A DNA stretch of 64,000 bases, from contig JAZKBN010000018.1 of the NCBI GenBank assembly GCA_040388605.1, positions 124,001 to 188,000 on the forward strand, in the 5' to 3' direction. The notes under the pieces are model-generated. The model worked only from the letters and a program-made list of their open reading frames with translations, ran no database searches and had not been told where the DNA came from. Of this stretch, positions 41,801-49,930 are shown one piece after another. The translations under genes were made by a program, and so were the position numbers. Each line of letters begins with the position of its first letter. Position 1 is the first letter of the stretch. This DNA is from JAZKBN01 sp040388605 (GTDB taxonomy: Bacteria > Bacteroidota > Bacteroidia > Cytophagales > Flexibacteraceae).

Positions 41801-41938
41801 GGAACCAACCTGCTTACCTGGACCAAGTGGACCGGCTATTCACCCGAAGTGGGCGGAAGCGACATGGCAGCCGGTATAGATTACGGTACTTACCCGGTTA
41901 CAACAGTTTACACAGGCGGCATCAACTTTAATTTCTAA
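38858..41938 (+). CDS. SusC-type TonB-dependent outer-membrane transporter
   Basis: A 1026-residue TonB-dependent receptor that imports oligosaccharides with its SusD partner. After the signal peptide (LLLLIFMGLFTLSPAWAQ) comes a carboxypeptidase-like beta domain (LPGATVQIENTTRGVTTDFD), the SusC motif VVVIGYGVQKKSDNTGSVSS and a plug with NDPLYVVDGVFMNDISGI and AAAIFGIGGANGVILITTKG. The 22-strand barrel ends with TTVYTGGINFNF, with a terminal Phe. The length is at the usual size for SusC. It is the first gene of a locus with SusD, a LamG lipoprotein, GH144 and GH3, which suggests beta-1,2-glucan oligosaccharides as cargo. Confidence 0.95.
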   Translation: MLRFLLLLIFMGLFTLSPAWAQVPAGTADPTASPANSVSGSVTAGDGSGPLPGATVQIENTTRGVTTDFDGNFTLELREGDSVLLVSYIGFVKQRIPVGSTKQFSIVLMPEQKITDEVVVIGYGVQKKSDNTGSVSSVRGDDLVKVPNNNAMQALQGKVAGVQVVSNSGTPGDPPKVRIRGIGSTSTGSSTSASAPGASAGKNDPLYVVDGVFMNDISGINSQDIESMEILKDASAAAIFGIGGANGVILITTKGGTAGQTRVTFNAEYGLQTVNKMIGVLDGPGYATVANNAGWASYNANAVPSTNWQDSVFRTSAPIQNYQLGVSGGSKTSNYYLGVGYFKQDGILPHSDYQRLTTRFNGNYFLGPRIKVGHNISIAPYSRQNTPSSIISNAYYASPIVQPHCDTCLQAFPIKFSPELNVGNPLATLTYESESFNKGVRSTSNIFAELTLPAGFSYRVNAGIDMTYQTSTVYTPVYRVNNLQQFPNSKLTVGRQYYNNLLLDNLLYYKKDFGPHNIDALAGYSVYLDYSDFLNAAANNVLSAPDLWYLNSTGSSTNIAQSNVTNGGFEVHRVSYFGRASYSYKSKYSLTGTYRIDGSSKFGSGNLLGYFPSFGANWLVSEEDFMKKINWINLLKVRGSWGRLGNDKIDPNLQYAKIAGNQGAVLNGTQQTGQTVGNPVNKNLKWETTEQFDAGVEIGLLNNRLRIEADYYNRKNLNMLAEVPIPGYVGAGGSGATGGKIFTNVGSIRNSGIELAASWRETIGKFSYRLGGNLATVKNTIIALNPDLTSGDELIGESINGSPATINKRGGSVGEYYGYKVIGVFKDQADVDASPNTGNQKPGELKYADVSGNGKIGVEDRVSLGSPIPKMTYGFNLGFNFANFDLSADFNGTFGNKIMNGKEIKHFGTTNFESHYANGWSPSNTETSVPAAYLSGSNYLISDFYVYDGSYLRLRTLTLSYTIPEALNKKMNISKLQVYLRGTNLLTWTKWTGYSPEVGGSDMAAGIDYGTYPVTTVYTGGINFNF

Positions 41939-41949
41939 GAACCACAGCC

Positions 41950-43470
41950 ATGAAGAACATAATAACAGCGGTTTCGAAATTAAAAACGGTTGCCGCAACT
42001 GCCCTGCTGATTGCCGTAAGCGCATCATGCTCTAAAGATTATCTTGTGGTGGCTCCCAAAGGTGAAATAACCGATGCCACTTTCTATACCACAGCCCAGG
42101 GCGCAACCCAGGCAGTGAATGCGCTATATGGACAGACCCGTGTATGGGCTTTCCACGAAAGCGGTTTCCCGATATACGATATTATGAGCGATGATGCCTA
42201 TAAAGGCAGCATCCCCGGCGACCAGCCAAACCTTGTGCTTTACGAAACATTTAAGCACACCCCTAACCTGAATATGAACGGAGACTGGTATTACCAGCTC
42301 TATAAAATTATCAGGGATGCCAATGCTGTGCTCACTTATGTGCCGCCCATTTCAATGGACGCAAACCTGAAAGCGAGAATCTTAGGGGAAGCAAAGTTCT
42401 TCCGCGCACTTTGCTACAGCGGTTTGGTACGTGGTTTCGGCGGGGTTCCGCTCATAACTCAAATGGACCCGCCGGTAGGCATTGGCCGCTCAAGCGCAGA
42501 TGAGGTTTATGCCCAAATATTCAAAGACCTGCAGGAAGCGCATGATGTTTTGCCTCTTGCCTACCCTGCTTCAGAAAAAGGCAGGATTACAAAAGGAGCA
42601 GCATCTTCTTTAATGGCGCGCATGTACCTCTTTAAAGGAGATTATGCCAATACCGAAAAGTACGCTTTGGAAGTAATTAACAGCAATGTTTATGATCTTG
42701 AAGCAGATTTTTCGACCGTTTTCCTGCCGGCCGGCGATTATGGTAAAGAAGCCGTTTACGAAGTAGGCGCCGTTAAAGGCCTGCCGAATGATTATAACTG
42801 GATGGCCGACGGGGGCAGCCAATATGCCAATACTCAGGCCATTCGGGGTACACCTAACCGCGGATGGGGATTTAACAGGCCGTCTTTAGAGCTCATGAAT
42901 TTCTTCGGTGATAAAGACCCAAGGAAAAACAAAACAATCATTTTCCTGGGCGAGGTAATGCCCGACGGTATAACCACCCTTGGCGACGCAGTTACACTTG
43001 ACACTACCTATGATGCCAATCGTAAGATTACAGAGATTGAATGCTACAATCAAAAAGTTTGGGTACCGGGTAATAATGTTGGCAGCGCTTTCGGCGCTAA
43101 CCGTAAAATTATTCGCTACTCCGATGTATTGCTTATGGCGGCAGAAGCCCTGAATAAAAACGGGAAATCGGCTGAGGCATTACCATACCTTAATAAGGTA
43201 AGGCAAAGGGCAAGGGGCGGCGCCGGCGGCGATACCCTGCCCGATATTACAGAAACAAATACCTCAGCGCTCGACGATATTATTTTCGATGAACGCAGGA
43301 GGGAGCTGGCTTTGGAAGACCTGCGCTATTGGGATTTGGTAAGAACCGGCCGTGCCGAAGCTGTTTTAGGCCCATTGGGCTTCATAAAAGGCAAACACGA
43401 GCTGCTACCTTTACCCAGCCTTGAGGTTGAACAAAGCGGTGGAAAAATAATCCAGAACCCACAATACTAA
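41950..43470 (+). CDS. SusD-type surface glycan-binding lipoprotein (RagB/SusD)
   Basis: A 506-residue lipoprotein that caps the SusC barrel and binds glycan at the cell surface. Its signal ends LIAVSASC, followed by SKDYLVVAPKGEITDATFY, the usual SusD N-terminus. The TPR-like helices include ARILGEAKFFRALCYSGLVR and GGVPLITQMDPPVG. The C-terminal landmarks are IIRYSDVLLMAAEALNK, FDERRRELALEDLRYWDLVR and LLPLPSLEVE. The gap to susC is 11 bp, so they are one transcript. Confidence 0.95.
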   Translation: MKNIITAVSKLKTVAATALLIAVSASCSKDYLVVAPKGEITDATFYTTAQGATQAVNALYGQTRVWAFHESGFPIYDIMSDDAYKGSIPGDQPNLVLYETFKHTPNLNMNGDWYYQLYKIIRDANAVLTYVPPISMDANLKARILGEAKFFRALCYSGLVRGFGGVPLITQMDPPVGIGRSSADEVYAQIFKDLQEAHDVLPLAYPASEKGRITKGAASSLMARMYLFKGDYANTEKYALEVINSNVYDLEADFSTVFLPAGDYGKEAVYEVGAVKGLPNDYNWMADGGSQYANTQAIRGTPNRGWGFNRPSLELMNFFGDKDPRKNKTIIFLGEVMPDGITTLGDAVTLDTTYDANRKITEIECYNQKVWVPGNNVGSAFGANRKIIRYSDVLLMAAEALNKNGKSAEALPYLNKVRQRARGGAGGDTLPDITETNTSALDDIIFDERRRELALEDLRYWDLVRTGRAEAVLGPLGFIKGKHELLPLPSLEVEQSGGKIIQNPQY

Positions 43471-43524
43471 ACCGGGCATTTAATGCTTAAAAAACAGGTT
43501 TAAGCTTTGGTATTATAAAAATGT

Positions 43525-43532
43525 TAACTTTG
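43525..43532 (+). promoter_or_regulatory. Bacteroidota -7 element (TAACTTTG) for the LamG lipoprotein gene
   Basis: Exact TAnnTTTG match 55 bp after the susD stop, giving a leader of about 145 nt. This indicates separate transcription from susCD. Confidence 0.6.
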
Positions 43533-43550
43533 CATATTACCGCGCCATAT

Positions 43551-43595
43551 ATGGAAACAAACCCAATCAACGGCCTTGTAATTGCACAAATCTAA
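43551..43595 (+). CDS. Possible 14-residue leader peptide
   Basis: The first ATG after the predicted transcription start opens a 14-codon frame, METNPINGLVIAQI, ending in TAA 87 bp before the LamG gene ATG. No clear ribosome-binding site or attenuator hairpin is seen, so this may be chance. Confidence 0.2.
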   Translation: METNPINGLVIAQI

Positions 43596-43682
43596 TTATT
43601 ACCCGTATTGTTTTCAGTATAATTTAATTAATTCATACACCATTTATCCAACCCATTTCCAAAAATCCATTTCACCAAAAAA

Positions 43683-44966
43683 ATGAAAAGCACCAATTTA
43701 ATTTCTATTGGAAAGAAGCTCTTTATGGTAGCTGCTGCGGCATTTATCATGACCTCTTGCTCCGATGACGACAGCTCACCCTCTGCCCTTAAAATCAGCT
43801 CTGCAAAATCAGGCAGTAAGAACCTTTACGGAACCACATCTGCCACTGATGTACCCGTAGACAGCACCATTTCGGTTACTTTCGCCAGGGAAATAGATGC
43901 AGCTACAGCAACTTCATCTACCGTAATGCTTAAAATGGGAGGCACAACTGTTGCTTCGGTTATCACTGCATCGGGCAGCACCATTTGGATTAACCCGAAC
44001 AGCGCACTGATGACAGGCACCAATTACAGCATCCGTTTTATGGGCGTAAAAGCAAAAGACGGCGGCGCTTTAAGCAACACCGACTCTATCGCATTCAAAT
44101 CTTACGGAGCGCCAAGTGTTACTCCTCCGCAGGCAACCAACCTGCTTGCTTATTGGAACTTTAACAACACCGCTACAGAAGCCAACAACAGCACAGATTA
44201 CACTACTGCTGCAACTGTTGACCTTACTTACGGCAAAGACCGTTTCGGTTACGACAACGGTGCTGCATCTTTCAACGGCACCACTTCTATTATTGAAGTG
44301 AACAACGGCGACAAGCTGCTTACCCCAAGCAACGCTCTATCTTTCTGGGTTTATACCGACAGCACAGGTGGCCATACTCAAGGACACTTCCCTATGGGTG
44401 TGGGTGACCTTTATGGTTTCTTTGTTGAACTGGGTATGCCCGGTGCATTAAAGCAAACTGCTAACTTCAAGAAAAGCGACGGCTCTAATTCCGCACAGGA
44501 TATGTGGTACAACGGCAGCGGCGAAGACAAAGACAACGGCGGATGGATAGGCTGGGATTACCGCCTGAACATCAATGCATCGGCACCCGGTGCTGCTAAC
44601 GGTGTTGGCGCACTTATGTTAGGCAAATGGACTCATGTTGTATTCACATACGATGCAGCTGCCAAAATTCAATTGCTGTACCTGAACGGTGTGCTTAGCC
44701 AACGTAACAACTACGCCAACGTTCCTGACGCAGGCGGACCTAACACTTTCACCGGTTTCTCATGGAATGCAAATGCTGAGGTTACAAACAAACTGGCATT
44801 CGGCTTTAACCACGACCGTGCATCTACTCACTGGAGCACTGAGCCTTGGGGCGGTTACACCTTCCCGGGTGCTAACCACTTTAAAGGCCGTCTTGATGAC
44901 GTTCGTTTCTGGAAAGCTGCTTTGACTCCTGCTGAGATCACAGCACTATACAATTCAGAAAAATAA
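43683..44966 (+). CDS. LamG-domain surface lipoprotein (putative glycan-binding protein)
   Basis: A 427-residue lipoprotein. The signal ends AAAAFIMTSC and is followed by SDDDSS, an acidic stretch typical of Bacteroidota lipoprotein surface-export signals. Residues 35-140 form a Big_5-type Ig domain (DVPVDSTISVTFAREIDAAT, SGSTIWINPNSALMTG). Residues 150-427 form a LamG/concanavalin-like domain (LLAYWNFNNTATEANNSTDY, GAASFNGTTSIIEVNNG, GKWTHVVFTYDAAAKIQLLY, HFKGRLDDVRFWKAALTPAE). No catalytic motif is evident, so glycan binding is more likely than hydrolysis. It sits in the position of a surface glycan-binding protein after SusCD. Confidence 0.85.
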   Translation: MKSTNLISIGKKLFMVAAAAFIMTSCSDDDSSPSALKISSAKSGSKNLYGTTSATDVPVDSTISVTFAREIDAATATSSTVMLKMGGTTVASVITASGSTIWINPNSALMTGTNYSIRFMGVKAKDGGALSNTDSIAFKSYGAPSVTPPQATNLLAYWNFNNTATEANNSTDYTTAATVDLTYGKDRFGYDNGAASFNGTTSIIEVNNGDKLLTPSNALSFWVYTDSTGGHTQGHFPMGVGDLYGFFVELGMPGALKQTANFKKSDGSNSAQDMWYNGSGEDKDNGGWIGWDYRLNINASAPGAANGVGALMLGKWTHVVFTYDAAAKIQLLYLNGVLSQRNNYANVPDAGGPNTFTGFSWNANAEVTNKLAFGFNHDRASTHWSTEPWGGYTFPGANHFKGRLDDVRFWKAALTPAEITALYNSEK

Positions 44967-44991
44967 TATCGGCAATTTCTGCTGATTTCTT

Positions 44992-45015
44992 AAAGCCCGG
45001 CTTCGGCCGGGCTTT
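44992..45015 (+). terminator. Terminator after the LamG lipoprotein gene
   Basis: Ten-bp perfect stem, AAAGCCCGGC / GCCGGGCTTT, with a TTCG loop closed by C-G (a very stable tetraloop) and a T run. Confidence 0.9.
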
Positions 45016-45160
45016 TTGCGTTTGCGGGTGGGTTTGAACTTCATTCATAACATCTGTTTTCTGTGTTAACGGGAATATTTAAAACGGAAATATTCGGCGA
45101 TAAAAACGATTAGTTCATCACCTTGGTTTCCTTAGAGTTTGTTTCCCAAAATAATACCAT

Positions 45161-45185
45161 AAAAACCCGCCATAGCCGGGTTTTT
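45161..45185. terminator. Second terminator before the GH144 gene
   Basis: Nine-bp perfect stem, AAAAACCCG / CGGGTTTTT, with a 7-base loop. It lies 146 bp after the previous terminator; the sequence between has no supported gene. Confidence 0.75.
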
Positions 45186-45222
45186 GCTTTAAATAATATT
45201 ACATCTATAGGTATCTGTTCAG

Positions 45223-45230
45223 TAAATTTG
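45223..45230 (+). promoter_or_regulatory. Bacteroidota -7 element (TAAATTTG) for the GH144 gene
   Basis: Exact TAnnTTTG match 58 bp before the ATG, after two terminators, so GH144 is transcribed from its own promoter. Confidence 0.6.
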
Positions 45231-45288
45231 GGCACCGATTAACCTGCCTGCAGAATTTGCCCTCTGCCGGCTATAAACCACTTGAATA

Positions 45289-47286
45289 ATGAATGCAAGA
45301 ATAATAAGCGCGAGGCTGCTAGCCGCAATTTTTATGCTTTCGGGCCTGCTGATTACAGGCTGCAAAAAAGAAGAAAGCTCTGCTCCCGGTGAACTCACCC
45401 TGAAATCGGTAACCATTGGCAGCATGGTTTTGAATCTGAGCCCGGGGGTATTAAACAACGGTTCAGCAACTGACCAGCCAATTACCCTTGACTTTACCGA
45501 CAGGCTGGACACCAACCTGGTAAAAACCACCATTACAATCCAGGACGAGAATAACCGTACAGTTCCATATACCACTGAATATAAAAACGAATTCAGTACA
45601 GTTGTTCTTTTGCCCGCATCGAAATTGGGCAATAATAAAACTTACACTTTAAGCATTGCCAAAGAGCTTAAAGGCGCCTGGGGTAAGACTTATGCGGGTT
45701 CGAGCTACCGCTTTTCCACTCAGGAAACGCTTACCATAAGCAGCATTACGGTAAACGGAACTGCTGTTGCCAAAACCGGGAGCATCAGGTTAACAAGCAG
45801 GAAGCCAATAATTAAAATCAATTTTGAAAGTCCCTTTTTACCGACAGGTTTAAATACCGGCTCGGTGTTTCTTTCAAACAGCATGGGCAGCGCCCGTTTC
45901 AGTTTTGTGCCCTCAGACAGCAATAAATCTATAATATTGACTGTAACCGAACCCCTTGTAAGTTTCGACAGGTACAACCTGCTGCTTACCAATGAGCTTA
46001 AAGGAAAATACGGGCAAATTTTCGGAGGCCTGAATTTAACTGCCTACTCCCCGCTTGACAGCACCGATAAAAACCCGCGTGTTTCAGATGATGCGCTCAT
46101 GGATTTGGTACAGCACAACACCCTGAAATATTTCATGGAATACGGGCATCCCAATTGCGGCCTTGCCCTTGAGCGCAGCAACGGAGACCCCAATTTCGTA
46201 ACCACAGGCGGTTCCGGGTTCGGTATAATGGGTATGATTGTAGGCGTTGAGCGCGGCTGGTACACCCGCAGCGAGGTTGTTGCCCGCTGGGATAAAATGA
46301 CATCATTCCTGCGCGCCCACCAGGATTTCCATGGCGCATGGGGACACTGGATGGATGGTTACACGGGTCAGGTAAAAAGCTTCAGCGCAGATGATAACGG
46401 CGGAGACCTTGTGGAAACTGCTTTTATGATTCACGGCCTGATTACCGTTCGCCAATACCTGAACGCTGCCGTACCGGCCGAGAATAAAGTTAAAATGCGG
46501 ATTGACAGCATGGTAAATGCTGTTGAATGGGATTGGTACCGCCAAAACGCCCAGAACAAAATATTCTGGCACTGGAGCATAGATAAAGGCTGGAAAATGA
46601 ATATGCCTATTACAGGCTGGAACGAAGGCCTTATAATCTATTTCCTTGCTGCCGGCTCTCAAACCCACAGCGTTCCGAAAGTGGTATATGACGAAGGCTG
46701 GGCCAGGAACGGCGCCATTAAAAACGGTAAAACCTTTTACGGAACATTGCTGCCGCTCGGCGAAGATTATGGGGGGCCCTTGTTCTTCAGCCATTATAGC
46801 TTCCTTGGCCTCGACCCAAGAAACCTTGTTGATAAATATGCCAATTATTGGACCCAAGGCGTTGCGCACAGCACCATTAACTACAAGTATTGTGTAGCTA
46901 ACCCCCGCAACTATGTAGGTTACAGCCCTGATTGCTGGGGCCTTACTGCCAGCGATAACAACACCGGCTACAGCGCACAGTCGCCTTTGAATGATAATGG
47001 TACCATTTCCCCTACTGCCGCTCTCAGCAGCATGCCATATACACCGGAGCAAAGTAAAGCCGCCATGCGCTTTTTCTATTATAAGCTCGGCGACAGGGTA
47101 TGGGGGCAATACGGTTTTAAAGATGCCTTTAACCCTTCTGCCGGATGGGTGGCCCAAAGCTATTTAGCTATAGACCAGGGTCCGATTGTGGTGATGATGG
47201 AGAATTACAGAACCCAAAAACTTTGGAACCTCTTTATGTCTTCGCCTGAAGCACAAAAGGCAAAACAAACACTGGGTTTTAATTAA
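45289..47286 (+). CDS. GH144-type glucoamylase-family lipoprotein (putative endo-beta-1,2-glucanase)
   Basis: A 665-residue lipoprotein whose signal ends SGLLITGC, followed by KKEESSAP, fitting surface export. Big_5-like Ig domains occupy residues 30-260. The Glycoamylase (PF10091) domain then runs to the C-terminus: DALMDLVQHNTLKYFMEYGH, GSGFGIMGMIVGVERGWYTR, FHGAWGHWMDGYTGQV, DDNGGDLVETAFMIHGLI, NEGLIIYFLAAGSQTH and CWGLTASDNNTGYSAQSPLN. Characterised GH144 enzymes, including one from Chitinophaga, are endo-beta-1,2-glucanases releasing sophorooligosaccharides. The GH3 gene downstream would finish the degradation. Substrate is inferred from family. Confidence 0.88.
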   Translation: MNARIISARLLAAIFMLSGLLITGCKKEESSAPGELTLKSVTIGSMVLNLSPGVLNNGSATDQPITLDFTDRLDTNLVKTTITIQDENNRTVPYTTEYKNEFSTVVLLPASKLGNNKTYTLSIAKELKGAWGKTYAGSSYRFSTQETLTISSITVNGTAVAKTGSIRLTSRKPIIKINFESPFLPTGLNTGSVFLSNSMGSARFSFVPSDSNKSIILTVTEPLVSFDRYNLLLTNELKGKYGQIFGGLNLTAYSPLDSTDKNPRVSDDALMDLVQHNTLKYFMEYGHPNCGLALERSNGDPNFVTTGGSGFGIMGMIVGVERGWYTRSEVVARWDKMTSFLRAHQDFHGAWGHWMDGYTGQVKSFSADDNGGDLVETAFMIHGLITVRQYLNAAVPAENKVKMRIDSMVNAVEWDWYRQNAQNKIFWHWSIDKGWKMNMPITGWNEGLIIYFLAAGSQTHSVPKVVYDEGWARNGAIKNGKTFYGTLLPLGEDYGGPLFFSHYSFLGLDPRNLVDKYANYWTQGVAHSTINYKYCVANPRNYVGYSPDCWGLTASDNNTGYSAQSPLNDNGTISPTAALSSMPYTPEQSKAAMRFFYYKLGDRVWGQYGFKDAFNPSAGWVAQSYLAIDQGPIVVMMENYRTQKLWNLFMSSPEAQKAKQTLGFN

Positions 47287-47375
47287 TCCCCGTCAGCAAT
47301 ATTTACGGCAATTGGTTAGTTCCTGCTGATTTATGCCTCAGTAAAGTGATTGCAAAAAAACGCATGACCGGCTAA

Positions 47376-47383
47376 TACCTTTA
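47376..47383 (+). promoter_or_regulatory. Near-consensus -7 element (TACCTTTA) for the GH3 gene
   Basis: Seven of eight positions match TAnnTTTG, 52 bp before the ATG. Confidence 0.4.
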
Positions 47384-47434
47384 AAAGTAAAAGCCGATCA
47401 ATACACCTGATACTTAACCGTTTTTCAATAAAAC

Positions 47435-49726
47435 ATGAAGAAAGTGAAGCATTCACTACTTATATCGGCTTGTGCCCTGTTGCTTACGGCAGCGCCGGGC
47501 ATGGCCCAGCAAAAGGCAGCCAAAGCGCCTTTAAAATCAGGGACAGCAAGTGCCGTGGTGGCACCTGCCAAAACCGGTGCGTCAAAAAGCATTGACCAAA
47601 AAGTAGATTCTGTTTTGGCCTTGATGACCCTGGAAGAGAAAATTGGCCAGCTCACCATTCTCACCAGCGACCAGGATGTAACCGGGCCCTTCGTTCGGCC
47701 TGAGTACAAGAAAGATATTATGGCCGGCAAGGTGGGCTCCATATTTAATGCCCTGAAAGTAGATTATGTGCGCAGCCTGCAGGAAATGGTAATGACCAAA
47801 ACCCGCATGAAGATTCCGCTCATTTTCGGGTATGATGTTATTCACGGGTACCGCACTACCTTCCCTATCCCGCTTGCTGAAGCCTGCTCATGGGATTTGG
47901 CGGCCATTGAAAGGTCTGCAAGAGTGGCAGGAACAGAAGCCGCTGCCGAAGGCCTCGACTGGACTTTTGCACCCATGGTAGATATTGCCCGCGACCCACG
48001 CTGGGGCCGGGTTATGGAAGGCGCAGGGGAAGATACATACCTCGGCTGCCTGATTGCGGAAGCCAGGGTAAAAGGCTTCCAGGGCAAAAGCCTGAAAGAT
48101 CCTTTATCGGTAATGGCATGTACCAAGCATTATGCGGCATACGGTGCTGCACAGGCCGGCAGAGATTACAGTACCACAGATATTACCGAGCGCGTTTTGC
48201 GCGATGTTTATCTTCCGCCTTTCGAGGCTACTGTAAAAGCGGGAGTAGGCACTTTCATGAGCGCTTTTAACGATATAGACGGCACGCCTGCAACCGCCAA
48301 TAAATGGCTCCTCGACGGCATTCTTCGCAAAGAATGGGGCTTTAAAGGCTTTGTTGTAACCGACTACACAGCCGTTACAGAAATGCTTGAGCACGGGAAC
48401 GTAGCAGATTCGGCAGATGCGGCTAAGAAAGCTATTATTGCCGGCGCCGATATGGAAATGCAGAGCAACGTTTATAATGCAAAATTGCCTGCACTTGTAA
48501 AATCAGGTGAAGTGCCTGTTTCTGATATTGATGCATCGGCAAGGCGTATTTTGCGTAAGAAGTTTGAGCTTGGCCTTTTTGAAGACCCCTATCGCCGTTG
48601 CAATAAGCAACGCGAAAACACCTTGGTATTAACCAATGAAAACCTGGAAGCCAGCCGAGATATGGCTCGTAAAAGCATGGTGTTGCTGAAAAACGAAAAC
48701 AATGTTTTGCCGCTCAGCAAAACGGTAAGTAAAGTGGCTCTTATTGGTCCGCTTGCAGCTTCGCAGGTTGATATGCTTGGCGGATGGTCGGCACAGGGCG
48801 ACGGGAAAAAAGTAACGTCGCTGCTCACTGCCCTGAAAGCAGAAATAGGCGATTCTAAAGTTACTTATGCCATGGGCTGCAAAATTGACAGCACCGACCA
48901 AAACGGCTTTGCTGAAGCTGTTGCTGCAGCCAAAGCTGCCGATGTGGTAATACTCGCCTTGGGCGAAAGTAAAGACATGAGCGGTGAGGCCTGCAGCCGG
49001 GCAAGCATAAAGCTGCCAGGGCAGCAGGAAGCTTTAATTGCAGAACTCAGGAAAACAGGTAAGCCAATTGTTTTGGTTCTTTTCAATGGCCGTCCGCTTG
49101 ATATTACCGCGGTAGTACCCAATGCAACATCGGTTCTTGAAGCATGGTTCCCGGGCACTATGGCCGGCCCCGCAGTTTGCGATGTGCTTTTCGGGCGCTA
49201 TAACCCGGCAGGCAAGCTGGTTATGACCTTTCCATACAGCGTTGGGCAGGTTCCGGTTTTCTATAACCAAAAGCATACAGGTCGCCCCTTCGATGCTAAA
49301 AACCATTATACAAGCAAATACCTCGATATTCCTAACGAGCCTTTGTTCCCCTTCGGATATGGCTTAAGCTATACTACATTCGATATAAGCGCTCCAAAAT
49401 TGAGCAGCACCGCTGTAAATTTTAAGGAAGAGCTTACTGTAACCGTATCGGTAAAAAATACAGGCAGGTTCGAAGGAGAAGAAATTGTGCAGTTGTATGT
49501 GCAGGATCTTGTTGGCAGCATAACCCGCCCGGTAAAGGAACTCAAAGGTTATAAAAAAATAAAGCTGTCGCCCGGCGCCGCACAGGAAGTAAGCTTTAAA
49601 ATAAGCTCAGAAGACCTGAAGTTCCACGACAATAAAATGAACTTCACAGCTGAAAAAGGCGGCTTTAAAGTGTACGTAGGTAACAGCTCGGCCAACGTGA
49701 AAGAGGCAAGGTTTGAACTTAAATAA
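47435..49726 (+). CDS. bglX: GH3 beta-glucosidase (BglX-like)
   Basis: A 763-residue periplasmic exo-glucosidase. After a signal peptide (SLLISACALLLTAAPGMAQ) come the (beta/alpha)8 domain (FAPMVDIARDPRWGRVMEGA, CTKHYAAYGAAQAGRDY), the nucleophile Asp310 in GFVVTDYTAV, the (alpha/beta)6 sandwich with the acid/base Glu candidate in ALGESKDMSGEA, and a C-terminal FnIII-like domain (ELTVTVSVKNTGRFEGEEIV). It removes glucose from non-reducing ends of beta-glucooligosaccharides. Next to GH144 the expected substrates are sophorose and longer beta-1,2-glucooligosaccharides. It is the last gene of the locus and is followed by a terminator. Confidence 0.93.
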   Translation: MKKVKHSLLISACALLLTAAPGMAQQKAAKAPLKSGTASAVVAPAKTGASKSIDQKVDSVLALMTLEEKIGQLTILTSDQDVTGPFVRPEYKKDIMAGKVGSIFNALKVDYVRSLQEMVMTKTRMKIPLIFGYDVIHGYRTTFPIPLAEACSWDLAAIERSARVAGTEAAAEGLDWTFAPMVDIARDPRWGRVMEGAGEDTYLGCLIAEARVKGFQGKSLKDPLSVMACTKHYAAYGAAQAGRDYSTTDITERVLRDVYLPPFEATVKAGVGTFMSAFNDIDGTPATANKWLLDGILRKEWGFKGFVVTDYTAVTEMLEHGNVADSADAAKKAIIAGADMEMQSNVYNAKLPALVKSGEVPVSDIDASARRILRKKFELGLFEDPYRRCNKQRENTLVLTNENLEASRDMARKSMVLLKNENNVLPLSKTVSKVALIGPLAASQVDMLGGWSAQGDGKKVTSLLTALKAEIGDSKVTYAMGCKIDSTDQNGFAEAVAAAKAADVVILALGESKDMSGEACSRASIKLPGQQEALIAELRKTGKPIVLVLFNGRPLDITAVVPNATSVLEAWFPGTMAGPAVCDVLFGRYNPAGKLVMTFPYSVGQVPVFYNQKHTGRPFDAKNHYTSKYLDIPNEPLFPFGYGLSYTTFDISAPKLSSTAVNFKEELTVTVSVKNTGRFEGEEIVQLYVQDLVGSITRPVKELKGYKKIKLSPGAAQEVSFKISSEDLKFHDNKMNFTAEKGGFKVYVGNSSANVKEARFELK

Positions 49727-49770
49727 GCTTTAAGCCTTTCTTTCTAACAGCGTGAAAATTGAATACAGTG

Positions 49771-49795
49771 AAGCCTGCCTTATTTAGGGCGGGCT
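49771..49795 (+). terminator. Terminator closing the utilisation locus
   Basis: Nine-bp stem with one G-T pair, AAGCCTGCC / GGCGGGCTT, followed by TTTTC. Confidence 0.75.
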
Positions 49796-49930
49796 TTTCT
49801 GTTTAATAATTTGCGGATGGCATTTTACAGGAAAAATTACGCCCACATCCCCGAATCAAATATTCGATTTTGCAAACAGATTACTTTTTTACCTACTTTA
49901 CCTTCCCCTATTTGGCGCATAACCCGACAA

